This document shows, one piece after another, positions 11,803 through 22,931 of a stretch of DNA of 64,000 bases. The notes under the pieces were generated by a model, which made no database searches, was not told the origin of the DNA, and saw nothing but the letters and a program-made list of their open reading frames with translations. Position 1 is the first letter of the stretch; each line of letters starts with the position of its first letter. This DNA comes from Bursaphelenchus xylophilus (taxonomy: Eukaryota > Nematoda > Chromadorea > Rhabditida > Aphelenchoididae): positions 7,006,001 to 7,070,000 of the forward strand of contig CAJFCV020000006.1 in NCBI GenBank assembly GCA_904066235.2, written 5' to 3'. A program made the position numbers and the translations under genes.

Positions 11803-13390
11803 GTATCTGAAATATTAAGTGCAGGAGTGTCATTCGAAACACGATTCAAACTACATTCTGCGTGACAGAATCCAACTTCAAACTTTAGTAACAAACTAAC
11901 TACATATTCATTCGCCAGACACACTTCTAAAGTACTTTTTTGTCGCGAAATCGGGTTTCTTTTAAATTCGAGTTCCTGTACACAGGGAACTCGTACACTA
12001 TTATACATACAGGGCAGGAGATCAAGGTTTTGGCATTTGGGTTTTCGCGTTGGGAGCGATTCATAAAAAATTTTTAAGGGTTTTCACGTTGTTTCAAAAG
12101 CTCCCTTGTCGAAAATTTTAGGAAAAGGGAAAGAAATGCACGCAATTTGCGGGAGAAACTTATACGATAGAACATGTGTAGGGAGAAAAACGTACCGGCC
12201 GCGTACCGTCTCAGCAAAAAGAGGGATATCCCCAGGCTGGGGTGAAATGTGATGTAACGAGATTAAAAGAAGAAAAAAAGAATTTTTTGGTGTAGAGGAA
12301 GCGTTAGAAACCATCGCAACAACAAAGATCAAAACTTTTAAATGCACGTCTTACAAACAAGTCCCTTCATTTGACAACCTGCACCGCTATGATATATAGT
12401 ATATACTACAATATAGCTCAGACAAGGCATTTTCTAAATCGGGTCGATTTTTGTTGTAATGTTTCATTTAAACGATACTGTAGTTTTTGTGAAAAAGTCT
12501 TGGTGTTTTTCAAAACTCCTTAGATCACTGTTTTTACATTTGTCACTGTTTTTTTACATTTTTGTTGGCTTCATCAAGGGCTTGGCTCTGTAACTGCACC
12601 TAGATTTTTCCAAAGTTCACCGTTATGCATGTCATACCAGTTGCAAAATACGTGGTTTTCGGCCACAAAAAACATACCTCTAAGTCCAACAAAATTTTGG
12701 AAATCATTACGCCACTATATCATTATAGCAATGCTTTTCCTTTATCTCTGGTCGATTTATAATGAAGATGGTTAGGTCACCATTCTTCCACTCCGCAAGC
12801 TGCCGCCAGGGTTCAAAAAAAGACGAAACGGAGGAAACTTTTTTCTTTCTTGAAGCCGCTGTGGCTGTGCTTTATGGAAACGCCCTGAAGGAAGAACACC
12901 CCAAGCGTATGGCTCTTTTCTCCGTGAGAACGCCAAAAAAAACCAGATTTTATAATAATATCGTCAAGTTGGTGCGAACAATTTTGGAACGTGCTTTTCG
13001 CCTAAGTTTTGTGACATTCTTTTTGTGTTTTGCGTCATTTCCATTACTTCCACTCTCCCGTCCGTCGGTTAGCGTCAAGACCAGATGCCTTTTTTTTGTC
13101 TTTTCTATTGCAGATCGCTTCATTAAGTCTGCATGTTTTAAAAATTAAAATCAGCCTTGAACACGCTAGTGCAATATTGAGGATTAGGGCTTACGAAGGA
13201 AATAAGACGGCACGCGATCAAGATTATTGTAGCTAATTTAAAGGGGGGTCTCCTCCACGTTTTCATTCGTTTCTAGAACTCCTTGACTTGTAGTTCTCGT
13301 TTACGGGGTTTCTTTGTTCGCGAAACCTCTTCATTCATTCATCTACAACACACTCCAGGTCTGATTGAGTGTTCTCTTCAGGTCACAAAC
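11803..13390. other. Divergent intergenic region, snx-17 / SLC10 transporter
   Basis: About 1.6 kb upstream of both flanking genes, so it should hold both promoters. It is AT-rich with a repeated TCACTGTTTTTACATTT-type phrase at 12526-12562. A 128-codon open frame at 12762-13148 has low-complexity Phe/Ser/Arg composition and no family resemblance; I do not call it a gene. Confidence 0.55.
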
Positions 13391-15188
13391 ATGGGTCGGC
13401 TGGGTAAATCATGCCCGATGTTATTATTGATCCGATTGCTAATCCAATTTGTGTCTTCCACAGCCTCGTCGGTTCAGAGTTACGTCAGCATTACCTACGA
13501 GCCGTCGGTGGTTCACGACTTGGTTGAAGATCACAATAAAACCGTACTGATCAATATTAACCTCAACCGAAGATTGTACCCAAATAACTATTCGAAGCTT
13601 CATTTTGAGTTATTGTGAGGTTCAGTTTTGTTTATTATTTACTTCTTTCAGACCATTACACCCAGATTTCTTCGAAGCCGATTCCTATGCGAATGAGTTG
13701 GAGGTTGATGAAGGGCAAGGGAATGGGGATTTGATCACGTATAAAGTAAGTGGACATTTTATTGAAGTATTTTCCTCTCAGACAACCGCTAATCTATATG
13801 GGAAAATGCTGGGGAAATCAGCACTTCAAGTAGTTGTGCAACCAATCCAAGAGGTCGCCAGGGCCGAGAATGAGTTTATGCAAATGTCTACGAGTAAGAT
13901 GGATGTGTGGGTTATTCGGAATCCCGATAAGCAATATGGCACGAAGGTCTTCGTTGTCACTTTGATCATTCTCATCACCATAGCTAATGTTTTGATGGGA
14001 TGTGAACTTGATATGAATGTTATTTGGGAGACGCTAAGGAAGCCGGTTGCTCCCGCCATTGGTTTCTTTACACAGTTCTTCCTTATGCCAATGGTGAGCC
14101 GGCTTGTTTTCTGACGGTTTATATTGAGAATTTCGGTAATTTATGTTGTTTTTAGATATCTTATGTAATCGCCAGTTGTATTTTGGTTCCGCGTGGCCTA
14201 AATTCATATGCTCTAGGGCTGTTTGTATGTGGATGTGCTCCGGCTGGTGGCGCCAGTAACTTCTGGACTCTGCTTTTGGATGGAAATGCTCACCTTTCAG
14301 TTACCATGACTTTCCTTAGTATGATTGCTTCTTTGGGTAAGTTAAAGGTCATTTGCATGGCATTGTTTAATTAAAATGTGTTACGTTTAATCTCGTTTTA
14401 GTTATGATGCCATTATGGATGAATCTGCTCGGCTACAAATTCTTAAAAGGGTACTCCGAGGATGTTGTGATGCGTGTTCCGTATACGAAGATTGTAATGG
14501 GACTTGTTGCATTTATTGTGCCATTACTAATTGGGGTTCTCATAGCCAGAAAAAGACCAGGATGGGCGGCGAATGCAAGAAGAGTACGTTTAATGAGAGC
14601 CTTCAGTTTTATTCGAATAATTTTAGATCCTCCGTCCATTTGTGATCTTCGTCTTGGTATTTGTGATCGTTTTTGGAACCTTTTCCAATCTTTACATGTT
14701 TGAATTGATGAATTGGCCCGCTTTGATCTCGTAAGTCATAAACGCTCGAATAAATACAAATTTCAGTGGCCTTTTATTGCCATGGTGTGGTTTTATGTTT
14801 GGCTGTTTTACGGCTATTTTCCTCAGACAAAAGCCCGAAGATGTGACCGCCATAGCCATCGAGACCGGGGTCCAGAACACTGGGATTGCCATTATGTTGT
14901 TGAAGGTAATCGTCTACAATATTATCGTTAATGGTTTTTATCTTGTATCTTTTGCAGTTTTCGTTCGCGGAACCAGACGCAGACATCAGTTCCCTGTTGC
15001 CCGTGATCGTAGCCTGTTTTACTCCGGGTCCGTTACTCGTTGGATTCGCAGTTCATTCGGTGATCAAGTGGACAAAAAAGCGAGCTAATTCGATAGTCCA
15101 AGACCCAGAAAAACCTCTCGAAAACTCCGTCCAAGGAGAATCTCACGTTCAGCTAATACAGTCTAATGAATCTCCCGGTCTGGATTAG
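13391..15188 (+). CDS. SLC10-family (sodium/bile-acid cotransporter-like) membrane transporter
   Basis: Multi-pass transporter of the SLC10 family, most like the SLC10A3/A5 branch with a large N-terminal ectodomain. The start MGRLGKSCPMLLLIRLLIQF is a signal peptide. A luminal/extracellular domain follows (SYVSITYEPSVVHDL ... QVVVQPIQ), then the transmembrane core: KVFVVTLIILITIANVLMGC, the family motif CAPAGGASNFW at about 14236-14268, VMMPLWMNLLGY, and the signature ETGVQNTGIAIMLL at about 14859-14900. Introns are at about 13616-13652, 13746-13781 (36 nt, in frame, could be retained), 14094-14155, 14335-14400, 14585-14627, 14730-14766 and 14907-14958. The C-terminal tail is hydrophilic and ends SPGLD. 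Substrate cannot be inferred from sequence. Confidence 0.87.
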
Positions 15189-16349
15189 TCCAGCCGGTGT
15201 CTTGTGTCTCTAGGTTATTATTTTATCATACATTAGGTCAGCTTTAAAATGGGTTTTCAATTCTAATCGGTGTTTCTATTGAGTTAGGGTCGTGATTGAA
15301 GTCTTTTACCCACTGCGCAAGATAAAAACAGCACATGAAGTGACAGGTATTTTCTTTTTTGCATATATGCCGCCAGAGAATCTATTGATTATTTGCATTT
15401 CAGCGCTTTTGATATATTGCTCAGTGTGATCGTATCTTTTGAAAAATTTTTTACTTATTAAACGAGTTTAATAAGTCGCTCATATTGAGGTGAGGGCTAA
15501 CACAAAAATTCTTGTCCATGGACACGATCAAGTGGTGTGGGAAGGGAAAATGAATAATTGCATAACACAAGGCGGCATTCCCCGAAAGTGTGGGTCATAA
15601 TTATGAACGCACTTTAAAAATGATTGCAACTTTTGGTCGTCAATAAAAAGTGTTATACGTAGAATTTTGCACAGTGCATTCAACCCTTTTTTTGGCACGC
15701 GCCGCGGCGATTCCCCGCACGTCAAGAAAAAATAAAACAAAAGCGCTCAAGCAATGAAAAATTCTTGGCATTCTGTTTGATCTCAAAGACAATTTTTTGT
15801 TCCAAAGATAGCCTGATTACACGATGAAGATGGGGTAGAATGGGGTTATTGCATATATAAATTTGAAGCTGGGCTCCTGCTTAACCTGAACATATATATT
15901 TCATACAAAAAATCGGTCGTCTTCTATCTGTTTTAAGCCTAAACTAACAACGCCTAAAAAATGTTGCGATTTCGAGGATTTCTCTAAGATTTTCCCTCGC
16001 CCCTATTTGAAGTTTCGTGGAAACATAGTCTGGAACAAGGCGGATTTTTTGAGCCTAAAACGAAAAAAATCAAATGAGCCAGTTTCGAGATAGAAAATCT
16101 CTTCGTTTTGCGCAATATTTCGCCTTTCCTCTGACCTCGTCCAAAAAAACTGTCATTGAGACGGATTTTTTGGACACTTCCGTAAGCGGAAACAGAATGC
16201 CAACTTTCGTGTTGATAGATAACCCTTTGAGCGCAAAATCTTGACGTGCCCCGCTTTTGCACTAGCGACATGCACTTTTCGGCGATTGCACCCGCGACGT
16301 CGGCGAAAAAAATTCTACGGACTTTATGTCGCGACTAGTACAGTGCGTA

Positions 16350-16674
16350 TTATGGCGATTCTTCTACATTCCGGGTGTCCCAAATTTTTGGTTCCGCCTG
16401 CTTTTTTCCATTAATGAGATGACACTGATAATGTAATACTATTAGCCAGTTTCCCCCCTAAGAAAACAGTCTAACCGACAAAAAAAATTTAAAACTAATA
16501 TTTACCGCATGTACAAGGTCGGAAATTGGCTCATAAGGCCACTGCGTCGATGAATGAATGTAAGACCCTTTTAGTAAAACAGAGAATACGAGGAAGTGAA
16601 ACAAGATCAGATTGACTCAAAAACCAGGCGGAATCAAAGATTTGGGACCCCGGAATTTAGAAAAATCGCCATAA
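16350..16674. repeat. Inverted-repeat element with ~57-bp arms
   Basis: The left arm (16350-16406) starts TTATGGCGATTCTTCTACAT and includes CCGCCTGCTTTTT. The right arm (16619-16674) is its imperfect reverse complement, ending AAAAATCGCCATAA. About 210 bp of unpaired sequence lies between. It looks like a small MITE-type element. A target duplication is not clear. Confidence 0.6.
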
Positions 16675-17865
16675 CGTCCGAGTATTGAAGCCAAATGGGA
16701 TTAAACTTTGCAAGGCTTAATCTTAAAGGTGATTAACATTTGTGTAAAATTTTGCAACTCCAATCAAACGGCCGGAAACACTCGGGGCAAGCCTTTTTAA
16801 CCTATCTTGACTAATCTTGTTCCTGGATCGGAAAAACGGCAGATTCCGCTCACACCGTTTGGCCCAAGTTGTGACCTGGCCGATCCAGAAGCCTTTAACA
16901 CATCTAAACTTTCTGGCAGAAAAAGTGGGCCACTGCAACTGAGCGAATGCAAAAAAATCCGCCTAGCTTCTAACTCCACCATCTCTGGGCTCAATTAAAA
17001 CAAGAATAAATTGTATCAGGAGCACTGTACGGAGAGTCGAAAAACAGCGAAATATATCAAGTTTTCCCTCAGCTGACCAAGGGCGTAGCTGATCAAAAAA
17101 AGAAGTACAATAAATTTGATGTTTACGGACGACACGGACCTTTGTTGTGTTCTACAATACTGAATATCCCAGAGATGAACTCATATAATACGGAAACGGA
17201 TGGGCGCGTAGCCAAGAGATTAAGGATTTCGGGGTTGACCAACTGTTTTTTGTGGTGATATTGTTTAAACGGTGTGATGCCTGGTTTCTTCGCTATTGTA
17301 GCGTTCATTTTTCTGCGGTTTTACATTGTATTAGCGGATCCGTAGAAAAAATGTCAGGAAAAGCCCAAGGTGCCAATTCTGTTTGATGAATCACGCGATA
17401 TCTGAAGCCTCAACGTTTGATGTTCGATATTTGTCTGGGGTTCTTTTTTTAATGCGCATTGCTAGTTTTTTGAAAGGAAAAAGACAGCTGATCGGCCTCT
17501 GGAATGTTTCTTTCAAATGGCCTTTGTCAGACTGGAAGGTCGCCTGTCTGAAGGGTTTTTTGCCTTTCCCCACCCCACACCCCAACCAACTTCAGCTGCA
17601 CTCCCGGCCGTTCGGTTCGTCCTGGCTGTCTTTCCTCCTTTCGTCTTGTTCTTTTTTCATAACAGTCAAAACGACGAAATAAAGAAAACCCAGCCAGGCC
17701 GCGAGCCCGTCTGCAAAAAAAAGGATCTTCACATGGGGTTGAGGGGAATGCACTTTAAAAAAAACGTTCCGCGGAAACTTGGAACGACCGTAAATTTAAA
17801 TCAGTCTGATTAGAGCTATGGAATCTTAGGGCAGGGATCACATGTACACAATCTTATGTACACGA

Positions 17866-17903
17866 AAATCACATAAAGGTTACAAGAAACCTTTATGTGA
17901 TTT
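17866..17903. other. Perfect 16-bp hairpin with 6-nt loop
   Basis: AAATCACATAAAGGTT (17866-17881) and AACCTTTATGTGATTT (17888-17903) are exact complements around a 6-nt loop ACAAGA. A second, weaker stem CCAGAG/CTCTGG follows at about 17912-17940. It could be a terminal fragment of a fold-back element or part of a small structured RNA. It is shorter than a typical microRNA precursor. Confidence 0.6.
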
Positions 17904-20471
17904 ATGACCCTCCAGAGTATCGTAGCGGTGATGACTCTGGCAATTAGTCAATGCCAGATATTATTCGACCCATGTGATCTATTATTACACTTTAGAAAAG
18001 GTGATCTGGTTGATCCGTGAATATAAATTATTTAGTTATAATACGATCTAGATGGACCCTACCTTCAATAAAGTGCAAATATTCCTTGTGATCATCCATT
18101 TAATCCCTGCAAACTACCCGAAAGTATCAGATGGCAACTGACCCCTCTTAGGCATTGTAAAGGCCATGTTTATCTCCGATATGCCACGCGCAAGCTGTCT
18201 TCATAGGTATTTCCTTCGCAATGGTTATTAAGATGATTTGTTTGCTTTGGGTCTGTCTGGTAGATTTTTTTCTTTGTCTGCGCGGGCGATGCCATCTTTT
18301 TTTCTCGCAGTAACGGAGATAAGTATCATAATAAAAACTTTGGCAGATGTCGCCCTAAAACTTGTCCCCGGTACTTGGCGGGCTGTAAATCGCCTCACTG
18401 ACACACCAATGTAACAGACTTGATTCCCTACGCTCAATTTTGCCTGTGCCACAATAATTTAATAATACGGCATATTTTAGCTCATAATTTAATGTCACTT
18501 TTTATTGCATCTCATTTCCTAAACCGCCTCTTTAATGCTTGCCAAATGTTTCCAATGGTCTCTTCCAGTGTCCTACTCAGTCATCGCTCCGAGAATTTAT
18601 TTTAAAACGTATATTTTCGGAATGTCCTTTTATTGGCTGGCCTCGTGCCAACGGAAGGCCTACTCTCTGGAACACCAGATCGTTCTGGGGACAGCTGCTT
18701 GCAACTGATACGAACGTCGAACAAGGCGGCGGACAGTCAATCGGACGCTTATCAGGCCCGTTGCGCCCCTTTTTGTCACGAGAACAAGGCCAGACAGCCA
18801 CGAGTGGAGCTCATTTTTAAATTAAAAATGATCCCCGCTTTAAATGTTGCCATTGGTTTGATCAGACGTGCTTACTGCGTCCGAAGCCAGACAGCCCAGT
18901 CCTTCTGCTCGGTGACCAGGACCGCCTCTCTCTTTCGCGGTCTGGCCGCCTTAGGCGGCAACCCTGCGACTCCTGGTTATGAACTTTCCCAATCAAACGC
19001 CTCAATTTATCAAAAAAAAGTGGAAGAAAGTGCGGAGTCGCAGGTAGAAAGGCGATTGATTGACGGAGAAAAGGGATCACAGATAGAAGAAGGTTTGGGC
19101 AGGACGGCGGTTGGCGAGACCCCTCTGCCGTTGATTTTTGATAGGCGTATAACCGGACAATGAGTGCACCCGTTCCCGCCTGAGACTTTCCAAATGTCTC
19201 CAAGGCCTTTGCTCAGAACTTGGCGGCTGATCAGCCGTCATCATTCCGGTCTTTCAAAGCTGGCGAGCGTCTTGATCGTGTTCATCTAGATTAAAAAGCT
19301 CTTGTCAATAACTTATTTGTCATTCGATTTCCCCAAAAATCAATGTTTCCATCTGTCTTGATTTTTGGCGCCTAATCACCCAAACCTTTCCCCCTATCTA
19401 ACACTACAAACCCAAAAAGATAATGATGTCAGGGTGGTCAGTTCTTAGTTTAATTTCTGTTCGTATCAACCAAGTAGTGCCCACTGATGACACGTCTCGC
19501 TGTAATGCCATTTCATCCAGCATTCACACGACCCGTTTTTCTCTGCCAAAATCTTGACTGGGATTGTAAATCACCGCAAAATGAAAGCCAGACAAAAAGC
19601 TCGTGCCGATTACATTAAAAAGCTCGGTCCGCCTTCCCCCTTCTCAAAAGTGCAGTCGAATATGCACCGATTTGTTTTTTGGGTGTCTTTGTTTCAGAAT
19701 GTCGCTTTCCCCTTTAGAGGGACCTTCCGACCGTCTGGCCGCCGCGACCGAATTCGATCGCACTTCAGAAAACTGTCATTCCGGCAGAGAAAGGGGGGTT
19801 TCCTTCCTGTTCCCAGCTCTATCCGAGTCTGTTGCTTTCAAGAGTTGCAATAATTGGCGCTTATCTTTCCCCTTCTTCCTTTATCAATCCAATTTTACGA
19901 GCAATCAGTCAGTCCGTCGAAGAATTCCTAAGGAAAACAGTATTGTGTCATCCGTAAATTCTGGTGTTCGTCTATTTGGAAGGGCCCAACCAGTCCCACT
20001 CCTCGTTTTTCTTTAATGTTATATTGCCGCAACATTGATCACTTAAAAATATAAATCAATTCCTCGATTCTGAGATCTGTTTTCTTCCGTAATTTGACGT
20101 AGTTTAAATTTGGCCGGGATAAAATTAAATAGCTGTCGCCAAACTGTTTTGTTGTTACTGACAAGCCATATCAGAGGTAGAGACCTCTTCTCTTGCCCAG
20201 CTTTAGAAACAATGAAACCGATCATATGAAGAAGAGACTGCGCCCCTCCCTGTTCCACGCCCCCCCCCCTTGCCTTTCCACGGCGCTCCCGTATTCGGGG
20301 CGATCCTTTTTCCAAACAGGTGTATTTGGCCAGATGACTGCAAAAGGCGGGGGGATTCTCCCCCATCATCGTTCCGTCGAGCTTTCGTGTTTTTCCTTTG
20401 ATCGGGCAGATATAATCCAGACTGGTCAGACCTATACTATTTGTTAACTCGATTAACTTGCAGATCTTTTG

Positions 20472-21151
20472 ATGCTCGGCCAAGAACTCACAGCCATGGT
20501 CAGTCGCGCTGTCTCCAAACCCATCGATATAACTGGAGCCTATCGTCGGGAGCCCTTCGATCATACCGACCTATCCTATTCGACCTCCGCCCAAAGAACC
20601 GCAGAACCCAAACACAAGCCGGTGATCCGAGTGAGGCCACAGATCAAGAAACCAGAGACCCCAAAAACAAATCATCTGAATGTGGCTGTGCAACAAGGAA
20701 AGGTGCACAGCGACGTGAACAAAGAGAACGTGTCCTTCACCAACAAAGTCCCCCTCATATACAACCTTTATGGTAAGCGCACTAATTCATCATTTTGGTG
20801 GACGATTGAGCGATTAATAATCGTTGTATTTTAGCTAACCCATCCCCCTCAACTATCCCATTCCAACCAAACCCACTCCGATTTAAGGATTCTTCTGAAT
20901 GTTCTTGTGGCGGCTTCGATTGTTTGGCGACGGCTAGTCATCATGCTTCGGCATGTTGGGACGTGGACGATGAAAACCAGGACCTGGAATGCTTCCCTTC
21001 ATTGCCAGCCGGTTTCAGAAGTGTGGGCGACGTGATTGGGTATGCAAATGTGGTCAGAGCTCAGAGACAGGAAGCATTAGGAAAATTAGACTTGGCACTA
21101 CTACATCTGAACAATTTACGACGAGAACGCCAACGCTCGGCCAGACAATGA
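20472..21151 (+). CDS. Unrecognised protein with a Cys-containing segment
   Basis: Two exons, 20472-20772 and 20835-21151, give 205 codons plus stop. The join (TAT G|CT) keeps the frame with good splice sites (GTAAGC ... TATTTTAG). An acceptor-like TTAACTTGCAG ends at 20463, eight bases before the ATG, fitting trans-splicing. The N-terminal half is polar and basic (SRAVSKPIDITGAYRRE, KPVIRVRPQIKKPE). The second half has a Cys cluster (SECSCGGFDC ... ACWDVDDENQDLECF), then a helical Leu-rich end (LGKLDLALLHLNNLRRERQR). No family is recognised, no signal peptide or membrane segment is visible, and no function is proposed. Confidence 0.65.
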
Positions 21152-21911
21152 GAAAACGAACGTAGGCCCTTGTCTTTCTCTCATTCTGTCCGCAGCGGCA
21201 GGGACTCAATACGGCCCACTATCCTAGCTAGTAATAGTATTTAACCAGTTCGCATCACGGTCTAATTAATTTGCTCACATCTCTTGTAAATTGGATATAA
21301 CCCATATAATTGAATATTTAAACCCCAAGAATACTTTGGATCACTTATCGCTCATGAAAAGGTCTCATCTGACTTATTTGGTTCTTGCAAGACCTTTTTA
21401 ACTAACGTGCCTTACGTCTTTTCCCCTGTCAACGCCTATGTAAACAATAAATAGCTCAGTAAATCTACAGATTACATAATGAAAACGAATAAATTTTTTA
21501 TGCTCCCATAAATTGCTTTGATTCGCAAAAAAAACTATCAGGGGCGTAGCAAAATTTCTGGGGGAGGTCGGCTGGGGGACCATATTGAAGTTAGGCGGAG
21601 GTATTCACAAAATCAGGAAGGGGGTTTCGAGTGGCCCACCCTGTAGCACACCCGAAAACCTTGAAATAAAAATGTAATTACCCGAATAAAAGTTTCACAA
21701 AGTCGAAAATCCGTATTCTAAAAATGAACGGATTCCTTTATTCAAATTATTCTATTACAACAGCCTTAAGGGATAAAACATCGTTCACACAATTCATACC
21801 TACACGCTACTTTTGTTGTGAACGCAGACATATAAAGCAATTTGATTAACTATCGTTTCGATGAATAAAGAATACAGTCAAGGTCAATATAGTGGGAAGA
21901 AAAGGAGACAG
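21152..21911. other. Tail-to-tail spacer
   Basis: Lies between the ends of the 20472 gene (+) and the CENP-A gene (-). AT-rich with a short G-rich stretch near 21549-21590 (GGGGGAGGTCGGCTGGGGG). No coding region is supported. Confidence 0.55.
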
Positions 21912-22749
21912 CTATATTTGTACATTGAACAGGGACAATAGATTCTTCACAAGAAGAAGATCCTGTGGCATTACCGTTACTCGTTTCCCGTGTATCGCAC
22001 ACATGTTGGCGGCTTCAAATAATGTGACTAAGAACGCTTCCGATGCCTGAAACAGAATTATCTAATAGATGAAAAAATGATAAAACACCTCAAAATGTTA
22101 AACATACCTCTTGCAATGCATTCACTGCCTCCGACTGGATTTTGTAATCAATCCCCTTTGAACAATTTCTGACAATATCCTTTACAACTCTCAGGAAAGG
22201 CGCCCTTCTGATCAGGAGGTGACACGTTTTCTGCAACTTCCTAATCTCCATCAATGCTCTTGTTCCAGGGCGATACTTCCTCTTCCTAATTCCAGAATCC
22301 ATTTTAGGTACCTTCATTGCCATCACCTGTGGTCTTTTCACAATTAAAGACTTCTCTGGAATCTGACTTTGGGTTAGAACCCCGGACGTTGTGCTGTTTT
22401 GCGATGCAAACAATTTTCCATTCGCATCTGTTTTCGTGTTGTTCCTAATTTATTTTAATCTTAAAGAAAATTGATAATTACCTGTGTGAAAATTGACTTG
22501 AATATTCTACAAGACCATGGTCTCTGTTTTCTCGCAACTGCCGGACCAGAGACTGAGATTGGGACGATATTCCACTGGAGAAAAGTTGAGATTCCCCATT
22601 TGACGGTACCTCTCCATCAAATTTTGCACCTAAAAATTGATTTATTCAGTAAGATTGAAACATACCATAAAAATAACTTGAAGAAGCTACAGACGGAGCT
22701 TTATTTCTCCCTCCAAAACGAGAAGTTGCTGCTTGTTTAGTTCGGACCA
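21912..22749 (-). CDS. hcp-3: Centromeric histone H3 variant (CENP-A/HCP-3 type)
   Basis: Histone that marks centromeric chromatin and seeds the kinetochore. Four exons on the minus strand give about 234 residues, much longer than canonical H3. The histone fold begins [18 protein letters not shown] and continues [52 protein letters not shown]. The segment [16 protein letters not shown] carries two more residues in loop 1 than H3 (which has about QDFKTDLRFQSSAV), a CENP-A hallmark, and resembles human CENP-A there. The long N-terminal tail is unusual: it starts [20 protein letters not shown], clearly H3-like at residues 2-6, then becomes Ser/Gln-rich. Its start codon faces clh-6 across 182 bp. 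A different divergent H3 variant is the alternative, but the loop insertion favours CENP-A. Confidence 0.85.
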
Positions 22750-22931
22750 TCTTTGAAAAAAAAAATAAAAATATCGACTCAGCGATCGATCTGCATAAAT
22801 ACGCATTTTTCAAACGACGCCATTCCGCGACACATTTTCGCTTCGGGACCAAATAAAATAATTTTATATTTTGCGAAAAATCGTATGATTTTGTAATTTC
22901 GGCATAAAAATAAATTTCTATTAATCAATCC

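Larger units (their letters stand above)
15189..20471. other. Gene-poor 5.3-kb intergenic region
   Basis: No ORF here resembles a known family. The first part (to about 18.4 kb) is AT-rich and contains an inverted-repeat element (16350-16674) and a perfect hairpin (17866-17903). From about 18.6 to 20.4 kb GC content rises and several overlapping open frames appear on both strands (the longest 18633-19163 on + and 20043-20564 on -), but their translations are low-complexity and mutually overlapping. The right end should contain the promoter of the 20472 gene, with an acceptor-like TTAACTTGCAG ending at 20463. Confidence 0.55.

Noticed and set aside
12762..13148. 128-codon frame upstream of the SLC10-like gene
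   Set aside because: Low-complexity Phe/Ser/Arg composition, no homology, no supporting splice or leader signal.
18633..19163. 176-codon plus-strand frame in the gene-poor region
   Set aside because: Overlaps other open frames on both strands, has no recognisable domain and no clear splice or start context.
20043..20564. 173-codon minus-strand frame overlapping the 20472 gene
   Set aside because: Shadow of the GC-rich spacer and of the plus-strand exon; composition not coding-like.
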